In this document: positions 25,190 through 35,156 of the stretch, in pieces
How positions within the stretch are numbered: position 1 is the first letter of the stretch
Layout of the letters: each line of letters opens with the position of its first letter
Origin: Methanomassiliicoccales archaeon RumEn M1
GTDB lineage: Archaea > Thermoplasmatota > Thermoplasmata > Methanomassiliicoccales > Methanomassiliicoccaceae
Direction of reading: 5' to 3'
DNA: 39,320 nt
Assembly (NCBI GenBank): GCA_001421185.1
Contig: LJKK01000132.1
Coordinates: 1 to 39,320, forward strand
Program-made: the position numbers and the translations under genes
The notes under the pieces: model-generated
Database searches by the model: none
What the model saw: only the letters and a program-made list of their open reading frames with translations
What the model was told of the DNA's origin: nothing

Positions 25190-25260
25190 GTTAGAAATTC
25201 CTAACAAGGTTTCATATACTAGTGTTATGTTTATCACACATAAGGTTAGAATTACATAAC
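25190..25260. promoter_or_regulatory. Operator-like inverted repeats upstream of the membrane protein/XRE-GNAT pair
   Basis: Within 71 bases there are several inverted repeats: GTTAG-aaattc-CTAAC at 25190-25205, TTATGT (25225-25230) with ACATAA (25238-25243), and GTTATGT (25224-25230) with ACATAAC (25254-25260). A TATA-like TTTCATATAC at 25210-25219 lies among them. The arrangement fits binding of an XRE-type repressor, perhaps the one encoded second in the operon, or control of the divergent transporter gene. Confidence 0.45.
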
Positions 25261-25272
25261 ATCGGTGATGAG

Positions 25273-25677
25273 ATGGCAGGAAAGATAAGCATGGTGCGGG
25301 CGAGGACCATCAGCATGGTCCTGGGCGGGGCGCTGCTGGTCGCCTGTGGCGTACTGATGATATTAAACGATACTCTGGACGGCATCCTGTGGTTGGAGGT
25401 GCTCCTCGGCCTCATGCTGTTCGGCGGCGGCCTGTTCGAGTTCCTCGGCCTCACCCCTCCGTTGAAGGATGAAAGGACGGCGCGCATCGGCACCAGGGCG
25501 GCGACCTACTCATGGTTCGTCATTCTGGAGCTGGTCGGCGTCATGGCCATGGTGTTCGGGTTTGGCGGCCAGGACAAGATCACCATGCCTCAGGCGGTCG
25601 GCGTGATACTCATCGTCATGGTGGTGACCTTCCTCAGCTTCAACTGGTACCTTGACCGCCATGGAGATGTGGTATGA
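25273..25677 (+). CDS. Four-helix membrane protein, DUF2178-like
   Basis: A 134-residue protein from the ATG at 25273, with four predicted membrane segments (about residues 13-30, 38-55, 82-102 and 108-128). [18 protein letters not shown] stretch after the second helix resembles the archaeal DUF2178 family, which often precedes a small HTH regulator. The function is unknown. Its stop overlaps the start of the XRE-GNAT gene by ATGA, so the two are translated together. Confidence 0.7.
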   Translation: MAGKISMVRARTISMVLGGALLVACGVLMILNDTLDGILWLEVLLGLMLFGGGLFEFLGLTPPLKDERTARIGTRAATYSWFVILELVGVMAMVFGFGGQDKITMPQAVGVILIVMVVTFLSFNWYLDRHGDVV

Positions 25678-26372
25678 GGACCACAATCAAGGAGCACCGG
25701 GCCCGTCTGAACCTGACGCAGGAGCAGCTGGCCGAGAAGGTGGGCGTCCGTCGTGAGACGATCGTCTTCCTGGAGAAAGGGAAGTACAACCCCTCCCTAC
25801 GATTGGCTAGGGACATCTCGATCGCGCTGGGGGTCAGCATCGAGGAGCTGTTCCTGTTCGACGACGAGGAGAAAAAGCATTACGCCTCGGGCGATGACCT
25901 GGACATGGTGCACATCGTGCCGGTGGACGCCGGGAACGCGGAAAGGTACGTGGAACTGGTCGAGGCGTTGGCCAACTTCGAGCATCTCGACCCTCCGGGC
26001 GAGGAGGGCCGCGCCCGGCTGATCAGCGACGCGTCCTCGGCCGATCGACCGTTCCGCGCGTTCCTGGCCATGGTCGAAGGCGTGGCCGTCGGATACGTCA
26101 CGTACTTCTTCACCTACTCTACGTTCCTGGCGCGGCGGACGCTGTTCCTGGAGGACATCTTCGTTCTCGAGGAGTACCGCGGCCGGGGCATAGGAACGAA
26201 GCTGTTCCGCTTCTGCGTCGACGAGGCGAAAAGAGAGGGCTGCGGCCGCATGGAGTGGACCGCCCTGGACTGGAACGAGCCCGCGCACCGGTTCTACGAG
26301 GGGTTCGGCGCCAAGAGGCTGGACTGGTACCTGTTCCGGCTGACGGGCGACGATCTCGACGCCATCCAGTGA
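25674..26372 (+). CDS. XRE-family HTH fused to a GNAT N-acetyltransferase
   Basis: A 232-residue two-domain protein. Residues 1-65 are an XRE/YozG-like helix-turn-helix ([37 protein letters not shown]). Residues about 75-232 are a GNAT domain of the thialysine/spermidine acetyltransferase look: [22 protein letters not shown] contains the acetyl-CoA loop R-G-x-G-I-G-T, and the [21 protein letters not shown] segment is the typical C-terminal part. The substrate may be a polyamine or amino-acid analogue; this is inference. The small HTH regulator that usually follows the DUF2178-like gene has here gained an acetyltransferase domain. It converges on the zinc ribbon gene with no bases between stop codons. 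Confidence 0.9.
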   Translation: MRTTIKEHRARLNLTQEQLAEKVGVRRETIVFLEKGKYNPSLRLARDISIALGVSIEELFLFDDEEKKHYASGDDLDMVHIVPVDAGNAERYVELVEALANFEHLDPPGEEGRARLISDASSADRPFRAFLAMVEGVAVGYVTYFFTYSTFLARRTLFLEDIFVLEEYRGRGIGTKLFRFCVDEAKREGCGRMEWTALDWNEPAHRFYEGFGAKRLDWYLFRLTGDDLDAIQ

Positions 26373-26612
26373 TCACGGCTTGGCGTACTTCGATTCCTCG
26401 ATGCGGCGCCGGAGCAGCTCCTCCTCGTCGACGGGGACCTCTTCTTCCTTCTTCTCCTCCTGCTGAGCTGCCGGCGGGTCGCCCCAGATGAACAGCGGGG
26501 TCAGCTTTCCACATACGGAGCAGCGCCTGATGCGGACGACCAATAGGTTGATGCCGAACAGGCCGGGGACGAAGAGCTCGCCACATCTTCGGCAGCGTCG
26601 AATGCTTGCCAT
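26373..26612 (-). CDS. Small zinc ribbon protein with an acidic tail
   Basis: A 79-residue protein with a four-Cys zinc ribbon (C7, C10, C31, C34 in CRRCGELF and CSVCGK) and a Pro/Glu-rich C-terminal half. There is no sign of a catalytic domain. It may be a DNA- or protein-binding adaptor; I do not recognise the family. It is the last GC-rich gene before the AT-rich island. Confidence 0.65.
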   Translation of the reverse strand: MASIRRCRRCGELFVPGLFGINLLVVRIRRCSVCGKLTPLFIWGDPPAAQQEEKKEEEVPVDEEELLRRRIEESKYAKP

Positions 26613-26940
26613 GCCTCACCCATTGAACTGTCGTTTATAATCCTAACTCACCAGTTGTTACTAAGTCCCTCTCCATCCCCCTCTAGCTACACAAGGCTAT
26701 GTCAAATCTGCCTTGTAAAAAACAAATGGCGGTCGGGCCGCTCATCGCTCATCCCAAATGCTCCCTTGAAATGATCCAGCATGATATGGTCCTAATTAGT
26801 CAATCGAACAGAATCCTAGCTGATAGATCTTGAATGATGTCCAATCATCGATAAGCAGCTAGAGATGCATTTGTAGGAACCTCCCTCTGATTTTTCTGGG
26901 AATAATATTTCACTACCAAGTGCACAAACTATAGGGGGCG
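26613..26940. other. AT-rich intergenic region at the island border
   Basis: About 330 bases with markedly lower GC than the region before it. No gene is visible. The TATA-like AATAATATTT at 26901-26910 lies about 30 bases upstream of the next gene. No tRNA and no obvious direct repeat that could serve as an attachment site were found. Confidence 0.5.
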
Positions 26941-28230
26941 ATGGTGGTGGTTTATTGTCGAGATTGCGGCAAGGAGCTGAACAGAGATGCATTGTTCTGC
27001 CCATTCTGCGGTGCTAAACAATTGACAGCAGTCATGTCGCCTCTACAATCAAATCCTGTTCCAATGACGAACACCCAACAGACTTACGAGGAAAAACCAC
27101 CGTTCACCTTGAAAGAGGGCGAGAAGGTAGAAGCGTACATCGAAAGAACAGGCCATGAAAGAACTGGCTCTGTTCTATTGAATACTGAGTTGACCAATAC
27201 ATTCTTAACTAATAAGCGATTGATTTTCATAAAATATCGAGGAAAAAATATATTGGCATCTTATCCAGTCGAAGATATACTCTCTGTTACTCCAGGACGA
27301 TACAGTTCAGGGAGCAAGATCGAATTCACAATTAGAGGTGCAGATGATACTAATGATTTCACGATGTTGTTAGTGACCAGGTTCCGCAGCAAAGACTTTA
27401 TGAGGGTTAATGAGCGGGACAAACTCGTCACCCTAATCAATGGCCTTAGGGCGGCTACTGGGGGACAAGCAAGTCCGATTCAATCTACTCCGGCAGCGCT
27501 CAAGTCTACCATCCAATCTTCTGCTGTGTCAACACAACCAGCATTACAGGTTGCTTCGACGACCCTAGCACAATCTGAGGAAGAATTAACGGAAGATAGC
27601 AAGCCATCAGAAGTTGTTAATGTATCAAGGGTTGTTGTCAACGGATACCCTTTGCCCTTTGAAATGACTCTTGATGGTAATGATGTCCTCTCTAAGTTCA
27701 AGAACATTATACCAGACTACTTAGAAAAAGAGTTGAAAAGGAAACTGGTTTCTAACGAGATGGATGAGGTCACCGTTTTTTTAAGGGATAAGATAGCGCC
27801 GATTGTCAGGGACTATTTCTCGAAGATTAGTACCCCTGGCCTAATTGATGGTGAAGAGATACTATGGCAATCTGGAGGTCAAGGATTTATCCACTCGAGA
27901 AGTAGTACATGGGCTATTACCAATTATCGAGCCCTAATTTATCACACCCCCCATAGGAAAAAACCAGCGGCCATAAAGGTCGCAGGATTGGCTATCTCCG
28001 ATGTCATCACTATGAATCAGCACAGAAGGAGCAATTCGTCCCATTCAGGGGGCTTCATTTATAAAAAAGGGATCGGCCTTGGAGCAGGGAGTGGGAGCTC
28101 CACGAGCACCCAATATGGTGATCTTGTTTTCATTTTCGACGGTAAGGAAGTATTACGCTTCCCTAATGTAAGCGATCCGAATGGAGTAAAAAGAATGGTG
28201 ACTGCGCTAAAAAGGCAGATCCAGGTTTAG
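26941..28230 (+). CDS. Zinc ribbon protein with two PH-like (bPH) domains
   Basis: A 429-residue protein. The N-terminus is a zinc ribbon (C6, C9, C20, C23 in YCRDCGKEL and CPFCGAK). A first PH-like domain spans about residues 55-165 (VEAYIERTGHERTGSVLLNT, then FLTNKRLIFIKYRG). A low-complexity Ser/Thr/Gln linker follows to about 215. A second PH-like domain lies near 305-425 (GEEILWQSGGQGFIHS, then ITNYRALIYHTPH). No enzyme motif is seen. Proteins of this design often act as adaptors or membrane-associated sensors; the function here is unknown. The codon use is AT-rich, unlike the ribosomal region, which suggests transfer. The leader is very short. Confidence 0.8.
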   Translation: MVVVYCRDCGKELNRDALFCPFCGAKQLTAVMSPLQSNPVPMTNTQQTYEEKPPFTLKEGEKVEAYIERTGHERTGSVLLNTELTNTFLTNKRLIFIKYRGKNILASYPVEDILSVTPGRYSSGSKIEFTIRGADDTNDFTMLLVTRFRSKDFMRVNERDKLVTLINGLRAATGGQASPIQSTPAALKSTIQSSAVSTQPALQVASTTLAQSEEELTEDSKPSEVVNVSRVVVNGYPLPFEMTLDGNDVLSKFKNIIPDYLEKELKRKLVSNEMDEVTVFLRDKIAPIVRDYFSKISTPGLIDGEEILWQSGGQGFIHSRSSTWAITNYRALIYHTPHRKKPAAIKVAGLAISDVITMNQHRRSNSSHSGGFIYKKGIGLGAGSGSSTSTQYGDLVFIFDGKEVLRFPNVSDPNGVKRMVTALKRQIQV

Positions 28231-28400
28231 ACTGGTGTTTCACTCTGGTCAGTTGAGTATGCTTTGTGATTGTTTTACTATCAGAGTAGATGGATTGACA
28301 ATATGGCTGGTCACACTGTTTGATTATAGTAACAACATGGACAAATGCCAGGATAGTTCTATTAAAGTTCAGCATAAAAATGCATCAAGTAGCCTGTGTA

Positions 28401-31400
28401 TCACGGCTCCATGTACACCAGCCGGTCCGACTCGCGGCGGATCTGGCCGTCCTCGACCAGCCGCTCGATGGCCTCCGAGATCCTCGCCTGGATCGACGCC
28501 CCCGTTCTCTGGAAGCCGAACAGCTTGGCCGTCTCCCTCATGAGGTCCTCGGCCGGCATGCTGACCTGTCCCCTCAGCACGAAGGCCGTGGCGTTGATCA
28601 CCTCCACCAGAGGGATCTCGCCGATCTTCCTCTTCGACTCTGGGTCGTCGCCCGGCGTCCTGAATCCGTGGTAGCTATCGGGCGTGATGCCGCTGGGCCA
28701 CAACACCTCGGAAACGTCGCCGTCGGTCGTCAGGACGGACGTCTGGGAGAGCGCGTGTCGGACCCGGTCGACGAACCGCTCGGTGCACTTGTTCACGTTC
28801 CAGTACGGCGCCAGACGCTTGGCGGCCACCTGAAGGAGAACGGGCCCCTCGACCTCCACCAGTCGTTCCAGCTCCCCCTTCATCATCCAGTACTCGAACG
28901 AATCGCCCGAGTCGTCGTGCATGTATGTCTGGCGGTACACCTTGTACACTTCCAGCGCGGTGATGGCGCCCCGGTCGATTATCGGGAACGCTTCCTCCAC
29001 ATCGTCCTCGACCTCTTCCTCCAGCAGCTCGATCTTGGCCGGCACCTCTGTCCGGACGACGGTTGGCGAGGAGCGGTCCAGCTTCGCCCGCTCGATGGCC
29101 TTCTCGACCTTCTCCAGCTCCTGCTTGGGGCTGTGCCACCAGTCGGTGGACCAGATGCGGTGCAGCTTCCAGCCCAGTCCCTCGAGGACGCTCTGCCTCA
29201 GTTCGTCACGGTCCCGCGCGGTCCGAGAGCGATGATAGTTGGCGCCGTCGCATTCGATGCCCAGCAGGTAGCTTCCCGGCCTCTCGGGATCGACGATGGC
29301 CATGTCGATGCGGTAGCCGGAGCAGCCTATCTGGTGATGCACCTCGTGGCCCAGGGAACGCAGCGCCTTGCTGACCTCCTCCTCGAAGTACGATTCGGTA
29401 CCGGCGTCCGGGTTGGTCGCGGCGACCTCCGACAGGGCGGCCGTGCCCCGTTCCGCGTAGTCCAGGAAGTACTTGAGGTCCCTCACGCCCCTGGCTCTCG
29501 TTCTTGAAAGATTGATCTTGTCGGCCGTGAGAGACGAGAAGACCATCACCTCCCAGCGCGCTCTCGTGATGGCAACGTTCAGCCTCCTCTCCCCGCCCGC
29601 CTTGTTGAGGGGGCCGAAGTTCATCGATATCTTTCCCGTGCGATCGGGACCGTAGCAGACCGAGAACAGGATAACGTCCCGCTCGTCGCCCTGGACACTC
29701 TCCAGGTTCTTGATGAACAGCGGCTCCTCGACCTTCTCGCTCAAGGCTTCCAGCTCCGGGTCCTTGTCCTTGGCCTCGTCCAGCAGATCCTCTATCAGCG
29801 CCTGCTGGGAGATGCTGAACGTCACCACGCCGATGGAGTACCTCGATAGCTCGGGGTCCTTGAACCGGCGGACGATCTCCCTCACCACCGCCTCCGCCTC
29901 CTTGCGGTTGGTGCGGGAGGAGCCAGCGTCATAGACGCCCGGGACGTGTACGAACTTCACCGCCGTGACGCTCTGGGGCGACGGGAAGGTGATCAGGCCA
30001 TTGTCGTAGTACTGCTTGTTGCTGAAGGCGATGAGGCTCTCGTGCCGGGAGCGATAGTGCCAGCGGAGGTACTGCTCCGGAAGCCGGGCGGCGATACACT
30101 CGTCCAGGATGCTCTCCATGTCCTCGACCACGTCCTCGTCCGTATCCTCGAGCTCGTCCGAGTCGGTCCGGTTGAAGAAGTTGGTCGGCGGCAGCTGCTT
30201 GGGATCGCCGACCACCACGAGGCTGGTGCCCCGGGCGATGGCGCCCACCGCGTCCCACACCGGCATCTGGGACGCTTCGTCGAACACCACCAGGTCGAAC
30301 GGCGGGTAGGAGGCGTCGATGTACTGCGTCACCGAGATGGGGCTCATGAGCCAGCATGGCTTCAGGCGAGGCAGCAGGTTGGGGATCTTCTTGATCAGCG
30401 CCCGCACCGGCATGAGCCGGCGCTGCTTTTCCATCTCCCTCTTGAGGATGCCCAGCTCGGAGTTGCCGTTCTCGTTGCCCGTGGTGGACGGCAATCTGCT
30501 CGCCAGCCTCGCCCTCGTCTCGGCCACGGTCAGCTCCTGGAATCGGCGGTCCAGCGAGCGGAAGTCCCGTATCTTCTTCTCGAACTCGGGGCTGTAGAAA
30601 CGGTTGAGAGCGGCATCGGAAGATATCTCCTTCTCGGCCCACTCGTGGTAGTAGCTCTTCCTGAACACCTCGACGATGTCGCCGGCTTCGATGTCCGACG
30701 ATTCGTGCGCCTCGGCCAGGCGCTCCAGCCCCATGGCCGCGGCTTCCCTCCTCACCGCCCTCCAGTGGCACCACGCCTTGAACTCGGGAACTCTATCCCG
30801 GAGTGTGGAGATCGTTCTGCCGACGTTCTCGACGAAGCCGTCCTGTCGGTGCGCTCCCCACGCCTGGACCTCATCCTTCTGCAACGACCTTTCGATGTCG
30901 CGCAGGCAGCGGCCCTGCTCATCGTATGCCAGAACGTAATCGTCCAGGGCCGCCTGCATCGCCGCCCGTTCGTCGGATGAGCGGTCGATCAACGATGCCC
31001 AATGCTCGATCAGAGCGAGATATGCGTCCTCGTCGGAGGTAAGGCGGCGGGCGGTCTGATGGAGCAGCACGCACCTCTCGGCCGCTCGCTCCACTCGATC
31101 CCAGTCGGTCTCCTCGTCCTTCCACTCCTTTCCCAGCAGAAGCGACGCCGGCGTGGCGATCGCCTTCATCTCGGCGTTCAATTGGTTGAGATGGATGGCA
31201 GCGTCGAGGAAGTTGATCAGGTCTGGATGCTCCGGCATCCTGTCCCGCGACACGGCGGTAAGGCTCACCAGGCGTTGATAGTGCGCCTTCCACTCCTCGA
31301 TCGTATCGTTCACGTCCGCTATCGGCAGCTCGTCCCATTTGGCCGTGCGTCGATCGTCCAGCACCCTCTTCGCGGCCGCAAGCCTCTCGACGGCGCTCCT

Positions 31401-34400
31401 CGCCGCCCGGCCGGCATCGTCGAGAGCGCCCCACAGGTCCCCTCCCCGGGCGAAGCGGTCCCTCTCGGACGATAGCAGGTGAGCGATATTCTCCCTAACC
31501 TTCGTCGGCTCCTTCCCGGCGGCCCGGCAGGCCCTGAGCATGGCGCTGCGCAGCCGGTCGCAGTGATCGATCGTGGATTCCAGCGCGTCCCAGTCGGCCT
31601 CCCCGTTCCTCCAGTGGTGGCCCAGCCAGTTCTTGACACGATCGGAGCTCTTGGCCAGGGCCTCCTCCTCGGCGCGCAGCGAGATGGCCATGTCCAGGTC
31701 GGCCAGCAGTTCGTCGATCTCCGGGACGGCCCCTCGGCTGACCGGCTGGACGAGCTTCTTGGCCTTGCCGTATCCCAGCGCCTTGGGCAGGAACCATTTG
31801 GAGCGAGCCACGTTGAGATCGCGTCGTATGCCCACGAGGTCGAGCTCGAACAACGCGTGGGTGTACCTCTCCGAGATGATGGACCTCAACCGGTCCCTCT
31901 CCCGGCCATGCCGGGCAGCGTCGATGGCCGCCAGCCGCGAGGCGTCCCAGTCGGACGAGGAGAGCATGCCGTCGATCGGCATCGGCGGAAGGTTCGCCAG
32001 CAGTTCGGCCAGCTCCCCGTGGACGGGAAGATGGTCCAGCGCGATCGTCCCCAGGTCGATGCTTAGCGAATGGAAGGCCTGGGAGAGCTTCCGCTCCGCG
32101 TCCAGGAGGCCGAGCTTCAACTCGTCGAGGGGGATGATCACGCGACCTTCCACCTCTCCCACCCAATCTCCCCGGCCCTGGCCGGGAAGCCTGGAGACGG
32201 TCTCTGACGTCAGCCAGGTGGCGTACGCGCCCTTCAGATCGGCCCGGACCTCGTCCAGGTCCATGGACAGCACCTCGGGAGAGAATACGCTGAACACCTT
32301 CTGCCGGGCGGCGTCGCGCTCCCTTCCCCGCGAGGCCCAGGAGCGCATCATAGACTCGGCCCTGGGGCCGATCTTCTTGAGCATGGCCGACGTGGGCACC
32401 TCTGGCAGGTGGGCCGTCAGGTCCAGGCAGGCCGATCGGGCCGCCTCGTGCACCTCCCTGCTCCACCCGTCGGAATGAAGGCCAAGATGCTTCGAGACGT
32501 TCGCGGTCGCCGCCCTCAGCCGCTCGTTCGCTTTCGCTCCCTCATCCAGCTCACCGATGATCCTTTCCGTCAGGCTGTTGGACCATTCCTCGTAGTCGGT
32601 GGACGCCCACACGTTCTCCCGGGGGTGGACGATCCCGACGGCGGCGGTCTGCAGACGGTCCGCCATGGCGAACAGCGCTTCCTTTCGTTCGCGGTCCATT
32701 GGACCTGGAGATAGCAATCCCAGGTCGACCCGTTTCTTTTCTTGCAGTCGAATGAGCTCGGACACCGCCCTGAACACGCTGTCGCCCGAACCACGGACCA
32801 TGTGGAGCGCGGTAACGTAGGAGTTCAATTCGGACCTCAGCCGATGCAGGCGTTCCGCCTCGGCCTCCCATTTCTTGGGGTCCGACCTCTCGTCGACCGC
32901 CATCGCCTGCCTTAACTGTCCGATGAACTCGGTCTTGCTGCTCTTGTTGGAATGGAGCTCGAGGCAGAAGGGCTCCAGACCGCTCCTCTTCAACCGTCCG
33001 TGCACGACGTCCAGGGCGGCCTTCTTCTCCGACACGAAGAGGACCGTCTTGCCAAGCGCGAGATTGTGCGCGATGATGTTGGTAATCGTTTGCGACTTCC
33101 CCGTTCCCGGAGGGCCGTGAAGGACGAAGGTCTTCCCCTCCCCGGAGGCGTAGACGGCCGCCAGCTGCGACGAGTCGGCGCTCACCGGGCAGAACGTGTC
33201 CTTCAGCGAGTACGTCTCATCGAGCCGGGACGGGTCGGGGAAGTCGCCCTGGTCGGCGAACGGTTCGTTGGGAGTGTTGATCAGGTGCGACACCACGCTA
33301 TTGCGGCTGAGGTCCGCCGAGCGCATCTCGAGGTCGGTCCACATCAGGAACTTGGCGAAGGAGAAGTGACCCATGTGCGCTTCCTCTTCCACCTCCCATC
33401 GGGGTATGTGCTTGACGGCCGCGCGGAAGGCGTTCAGGATGCCGTCCACGTCCATATTGTCGCCTGATATGGCCTCCTCCAGGTCGGGAACGCTGATGCC
33501 GAAGTCCCTCTCCAGCAGCTCCAAGAGAGTGACGTTGATCAAGGGGTCCTCGTCCCCCATCTTGATGATATATCCTTCGCGGACCGAGATCCTGGTGATC
33601 GTCAACGGAACGAGAATGATGGGGGCCAGGTGAGCGGCCTTGGACGTCTCCTTCTCGAACCACTTCAGGAACCCCAATGCCAGGAAGAGGGTGTTGACCC
33701 CGCCCTCCTCGATGCTGTTCCGTGACCTCCTGAAGATCTGGGTGAGGTTCTTGGACAGCTCGGGCGCGGTCAGGTCAGTTCGCAATCTACCGTTGACGAG
33801 GTCGTCCTTCAGCACCGCGCCGACCACGTACCTTTCGCCGTCCTTCACGCGGATGGGGAGGTCGCTGTCGTCCGGATCGGCCGTTCCGTTGTAGATGGAG
33901 AGCACTCTCAGGCCTCGGCCTTCGGCCAGCGCCTGCTGCAGCTCGGCCAGGTCGTGGTAGACGATCCGGACCGACGTCCTCGTAGGTCGGAAGTTCAGCA
34001 GGCGGTTCCGGAGCGACAGGTCCAGCAGGTGCTTCTTCCAGCGATCGAGGCGAGTATCGCTTTCCGTCCGGGCGCCTCCGGCGATGGAGATCGGCGCCAG
34101 CGTGGGCGCCGGAGCGATCTCGTCCCCTTCTGGAACGTCGATGAGCGTCCCGAGCCCGCCCTTCGAGCGGAGCGGCAGCGGTCTGACCTGTTCGATTCTC
34201 GCTCTACGGACGTCGACGGCGAACCGGAACTCCTCCGTATCGTTCAGCAGCCTCCTTCCGGTGTCGACCGCCTGCTGGAACGTTATCGGTTCGGCGGAGG
34301 TCAGCAGAGTGGTCTCGAACACGCACATCTCGTGCAGGTCCACCCTCTTCCGAAGCGTGGCGGGATCATATATCACCGAATCGGGGAAGCTTTCGTTCTC

Positions 34401-35156
34401 GAGCCACACGCCGCAGTAGGCATGGTTGCGGTGGACCACTACCATTGGGTTGAGACCGGCCTGCTCGGCGCAGGCGGCCATGAGCATCGTTAGGTCCAGG
34501 CAGGTGCCGAGGCCGACCTCCAGCAGGCGGTCGGGCATCCTGATCTTCTGGCCGGCCGGCTCGTAGGAGGCCGGGGCGGTGATGTAGGCGATCTTGTAGC
34601 GCCTGATCGCCTCGTAGATGGAGCCAATGATCTGGTACGCCTTCTCCGGGTCCCGGCTCAGGTAGCCGTTGAGGGAGGCGGAGCCGGACCACTCCTTAAG
34701 GATCTGCGACGCGTCGCGCAGCACGCGCTCCACCGCCGCGCTGTTGGGCGTGACGAAAGCGGCCATCAGCTCGGGCGGGGAGTTCAGCCCGGGCCATTCA
34801 TCGTAAGCCAGGACGTCGATGCGGTGGTCGTGCGATGAAAGCAGTTCGTCCCTGCTCTTGACGCTGATGTTGATGGAGCCGATGACCTTCTCGGTGAGGT
34901 TCGCGAGGAAGTCATGCGACGGACGCAGGTCGATCGTCCCGAGATTAACTGAGGTGCCCGGTCCCAGGGGGGAGAGCATGATGACGTTTGGAGCGAAGAA
35001 CTCTGGCTGAGCAGTTATTGTGACGGTGAGATCGTTCAGCTGTTCGTCGGTGAGATTGGTAACTCTGAGAAGCTTGATGATCGGCACGCCGTTCTGCTGC
35101 ATTGCGTAATTAATCGCGCTGTCCAATTCTACATCGATGCTTACAGACGGCTCCAT
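28401..35156 (-). CDS. Giant DUF4011/SF1 helicase/Vsr-like nuclease/DUF3320 protein, probable antiviral defence protein
   Basis: A 2251-residue protein in one unbroken frame. Domain order: a transglutaminase/papain-like fold near the N-terminus (GTCLDLTMLMAACAEQAG at about 217, HAYCGVW at about 244 and YDP near 263, a Cys-His-Asp triad); DUF4011 region to about 650; helicase Walker A GPPGTGKSQT at about 680; a long helical insertion; Walker B VVFDEASQMP at about 1624 and GDPKQLPPT at about 1647; motif VI GGERRLNVAITRAR at about 1860; a Vsr/restriction-type nuclease at about 1918-2030 (GYRIDMAIVDP, then GIECDGANYHR and RDRDELRQSVLEGLGW); and a DUF3320 C-terminus. This architecture is typical of defence-island helicases thought to attack invading DNA. 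The gene is GC-rich between AT-rich flanks. DNA target and trigger are unknown. Confidence 0.9.
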   Translation of the reverse strand: MEPSVSIDVELDSAINYAMQQNGVPIIKLLRVTNLTDEQLNDLTVTITAQPEFFAPNVIMLSPLGPGTSVNLGTIDLRPSHDFLANLTEKVIGSINISVKSRDELLSSHDHRIDVLAYDEWPGLNSPPELMAAFVTPNSAAVERVLRDASQILKEWSGSASLNGYLSRDPEKAYQIIGSIYEAIRRYKIAYITAPASYEPAGQKIRMPDRLLEVGLGTCLDLTMLMAACAEQAGLNPMVVVHRNHAYCGVWLENESFPDSVIYDPATLRKRVDLHEMCVFETTLLTSAEPITFQQAVDTGRRLLNDTEEFRFAVDVRRARIEQVRPLPLRSKGGLGTLIDVPEGDEIAPAPTLAPISIAGGARTESDTRLDRWKKHLLDLSLRNRLLNFRPTRTSVRIVYHDLAELQQALAEGRGLRVLSIYNGTADPDDSDLPIRVKDGERYVVGAVLKDDLVNGRLRTDLTAPELSKNLTQIFRRSRNSIEEGGVNTLFLALGFLKWFEKETSKAAHLAPIILVPLTITRISVREGYIIKMGDEDPLINVTLLELLERDFGISVPDLEEAISGDNMDVDGILNAFRAAVKHIPRWEVEEEAHMGHFSFAKFLMWTDLEMRSADLSRNSVVSHLINTPNEPFADQGDFPDPSRLDETYSLKDTFCPVSADSSQLAAVYASGEGKTFVLHGPPGTGKSQTITNIIAHNLALGKTVLFVSEKKAALDVVHGRLKRSGLEPFCLELHSNKSSKTEFIGQLRQAMAVDERSDPKKWEAEAERLHRLRSELNSYVTALHMVRGSGDSVFRAVSELIRLQEKKRVDLGLLSPGPMDRERKEALFAMADRLQTAAVGIVHPRENVWASTDYEEWSNSLTERIIGELDEGAKANERLRAATANVSKHLGLHSDGWSREVHEAARSACLDLTAHLPEVPTSAMLKKIGPRAESMMRSWASRGRERDAARQKVFSVFSPEVLSMDLDEVRADLKGAYATWLTSETVSRLPGQGRGDWVGEVEGRVIIPLDELKLGLLDAERKLSQAFHSLSIDLGTIALDHLPVHGELAELLANLPPMPIDGMLSSSDWDASRLAAIDAARHGRERDRLRSIISERYTHALFELDLVGIRRDLNVARSKWFLPKALGYGKAKKLVQPVSRGAVPEIDELLADLDMAISLRAEEEALAKSSDRVKNWLGHHWRNGEADWDALESTIDHCDRLRSAMLRACRAAGKEPTKVRENIAHLLSSERDRFARGGDLWGALDDAGRAARSAVERLAAAKRVLDDRRTAKWDELPIADVNDTIEEWKAHYQRLVSLTAVSRDRMPEHPDLINFLDAAIHLNQLNAEMKAIATPASLLLGKEWKDEETDWDRVERAAERCVLLHQTARRLTSDEDAYLALIEHWASLIDRSSDERAAMQAALDDYVLAYDEQGRCLRDIERSLQKDEVQAWGAHRQDGFVENVGRTISTLRDRVPEFKAWCHWRAVRREAAAMGLERLAEAHESSDIEAGDIVEVFRKSYYHEWAEKEISSDAALNRFYSPEFEKKIRDFRSLDRRFQELTVAETRARLASRLPSTTGNENGNSELGILKREMEKQRRLMPVRALIKKIPNLLPRLKPCWLMSPISVTQYIDASYPPFDLVVFDEASQMPVWDAVGAIARGTSLVVVGDPKQLPPTNFFNRTDSDELEDTDEDVVEDMESILDECIAARLPEQYLRWHYRSRHESLIAFSNKQYYDNGLITFPSPQSVTAVKFVHVPGVYDAGSSRTNRKEAEAVVREIVRRFKDPELSRYSIGVVTFSISQQALIEDLLDEAKDKDPELEALSEKVEEPLFIKNLESVQGDERDVILFSVCYGPDRTGKISMNFGPLNKAGGERRLNVAITRARWEVMVFSSLTADKINLSRTRARGVRDLKYFLDYAERGTAALSEVAATNPDAGTESYFEEEVSKALRSLGHEVHHQIGCSGYRIDMAIVDPERPGSYLLGIECDGANYHRSRTARDRDELRQSVLEGLGWKLHRIWSTDWWHSPKQELEKVEKAIERAKLDRSSPTVVRTEVPAKIELLEEEVEDDVEEAFPIIDRGAITALEVYKVYRQTYMHDDSGDSFEYWMMKGELERLVEVEGPVLLQVAAKRLAPYWNVNKCTERFVDRVRHALSQTSVLTTDGDVSEVLWPSGITPDSYHGFRTPGDDPESKRKIGEIPLVEVINATAFVLRGQVSMPAEDLMRETAKLFGFQRTGASIQARISEAIERLVEDGQIRRESDRLVYMEP

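Noticed and set aside
28320-29507. Plus-strand ORF of 395 codons opposite the giant helicase
   Set aside because: Shadow of the DUF3320 and nuclease coding region, with no domain of its own.
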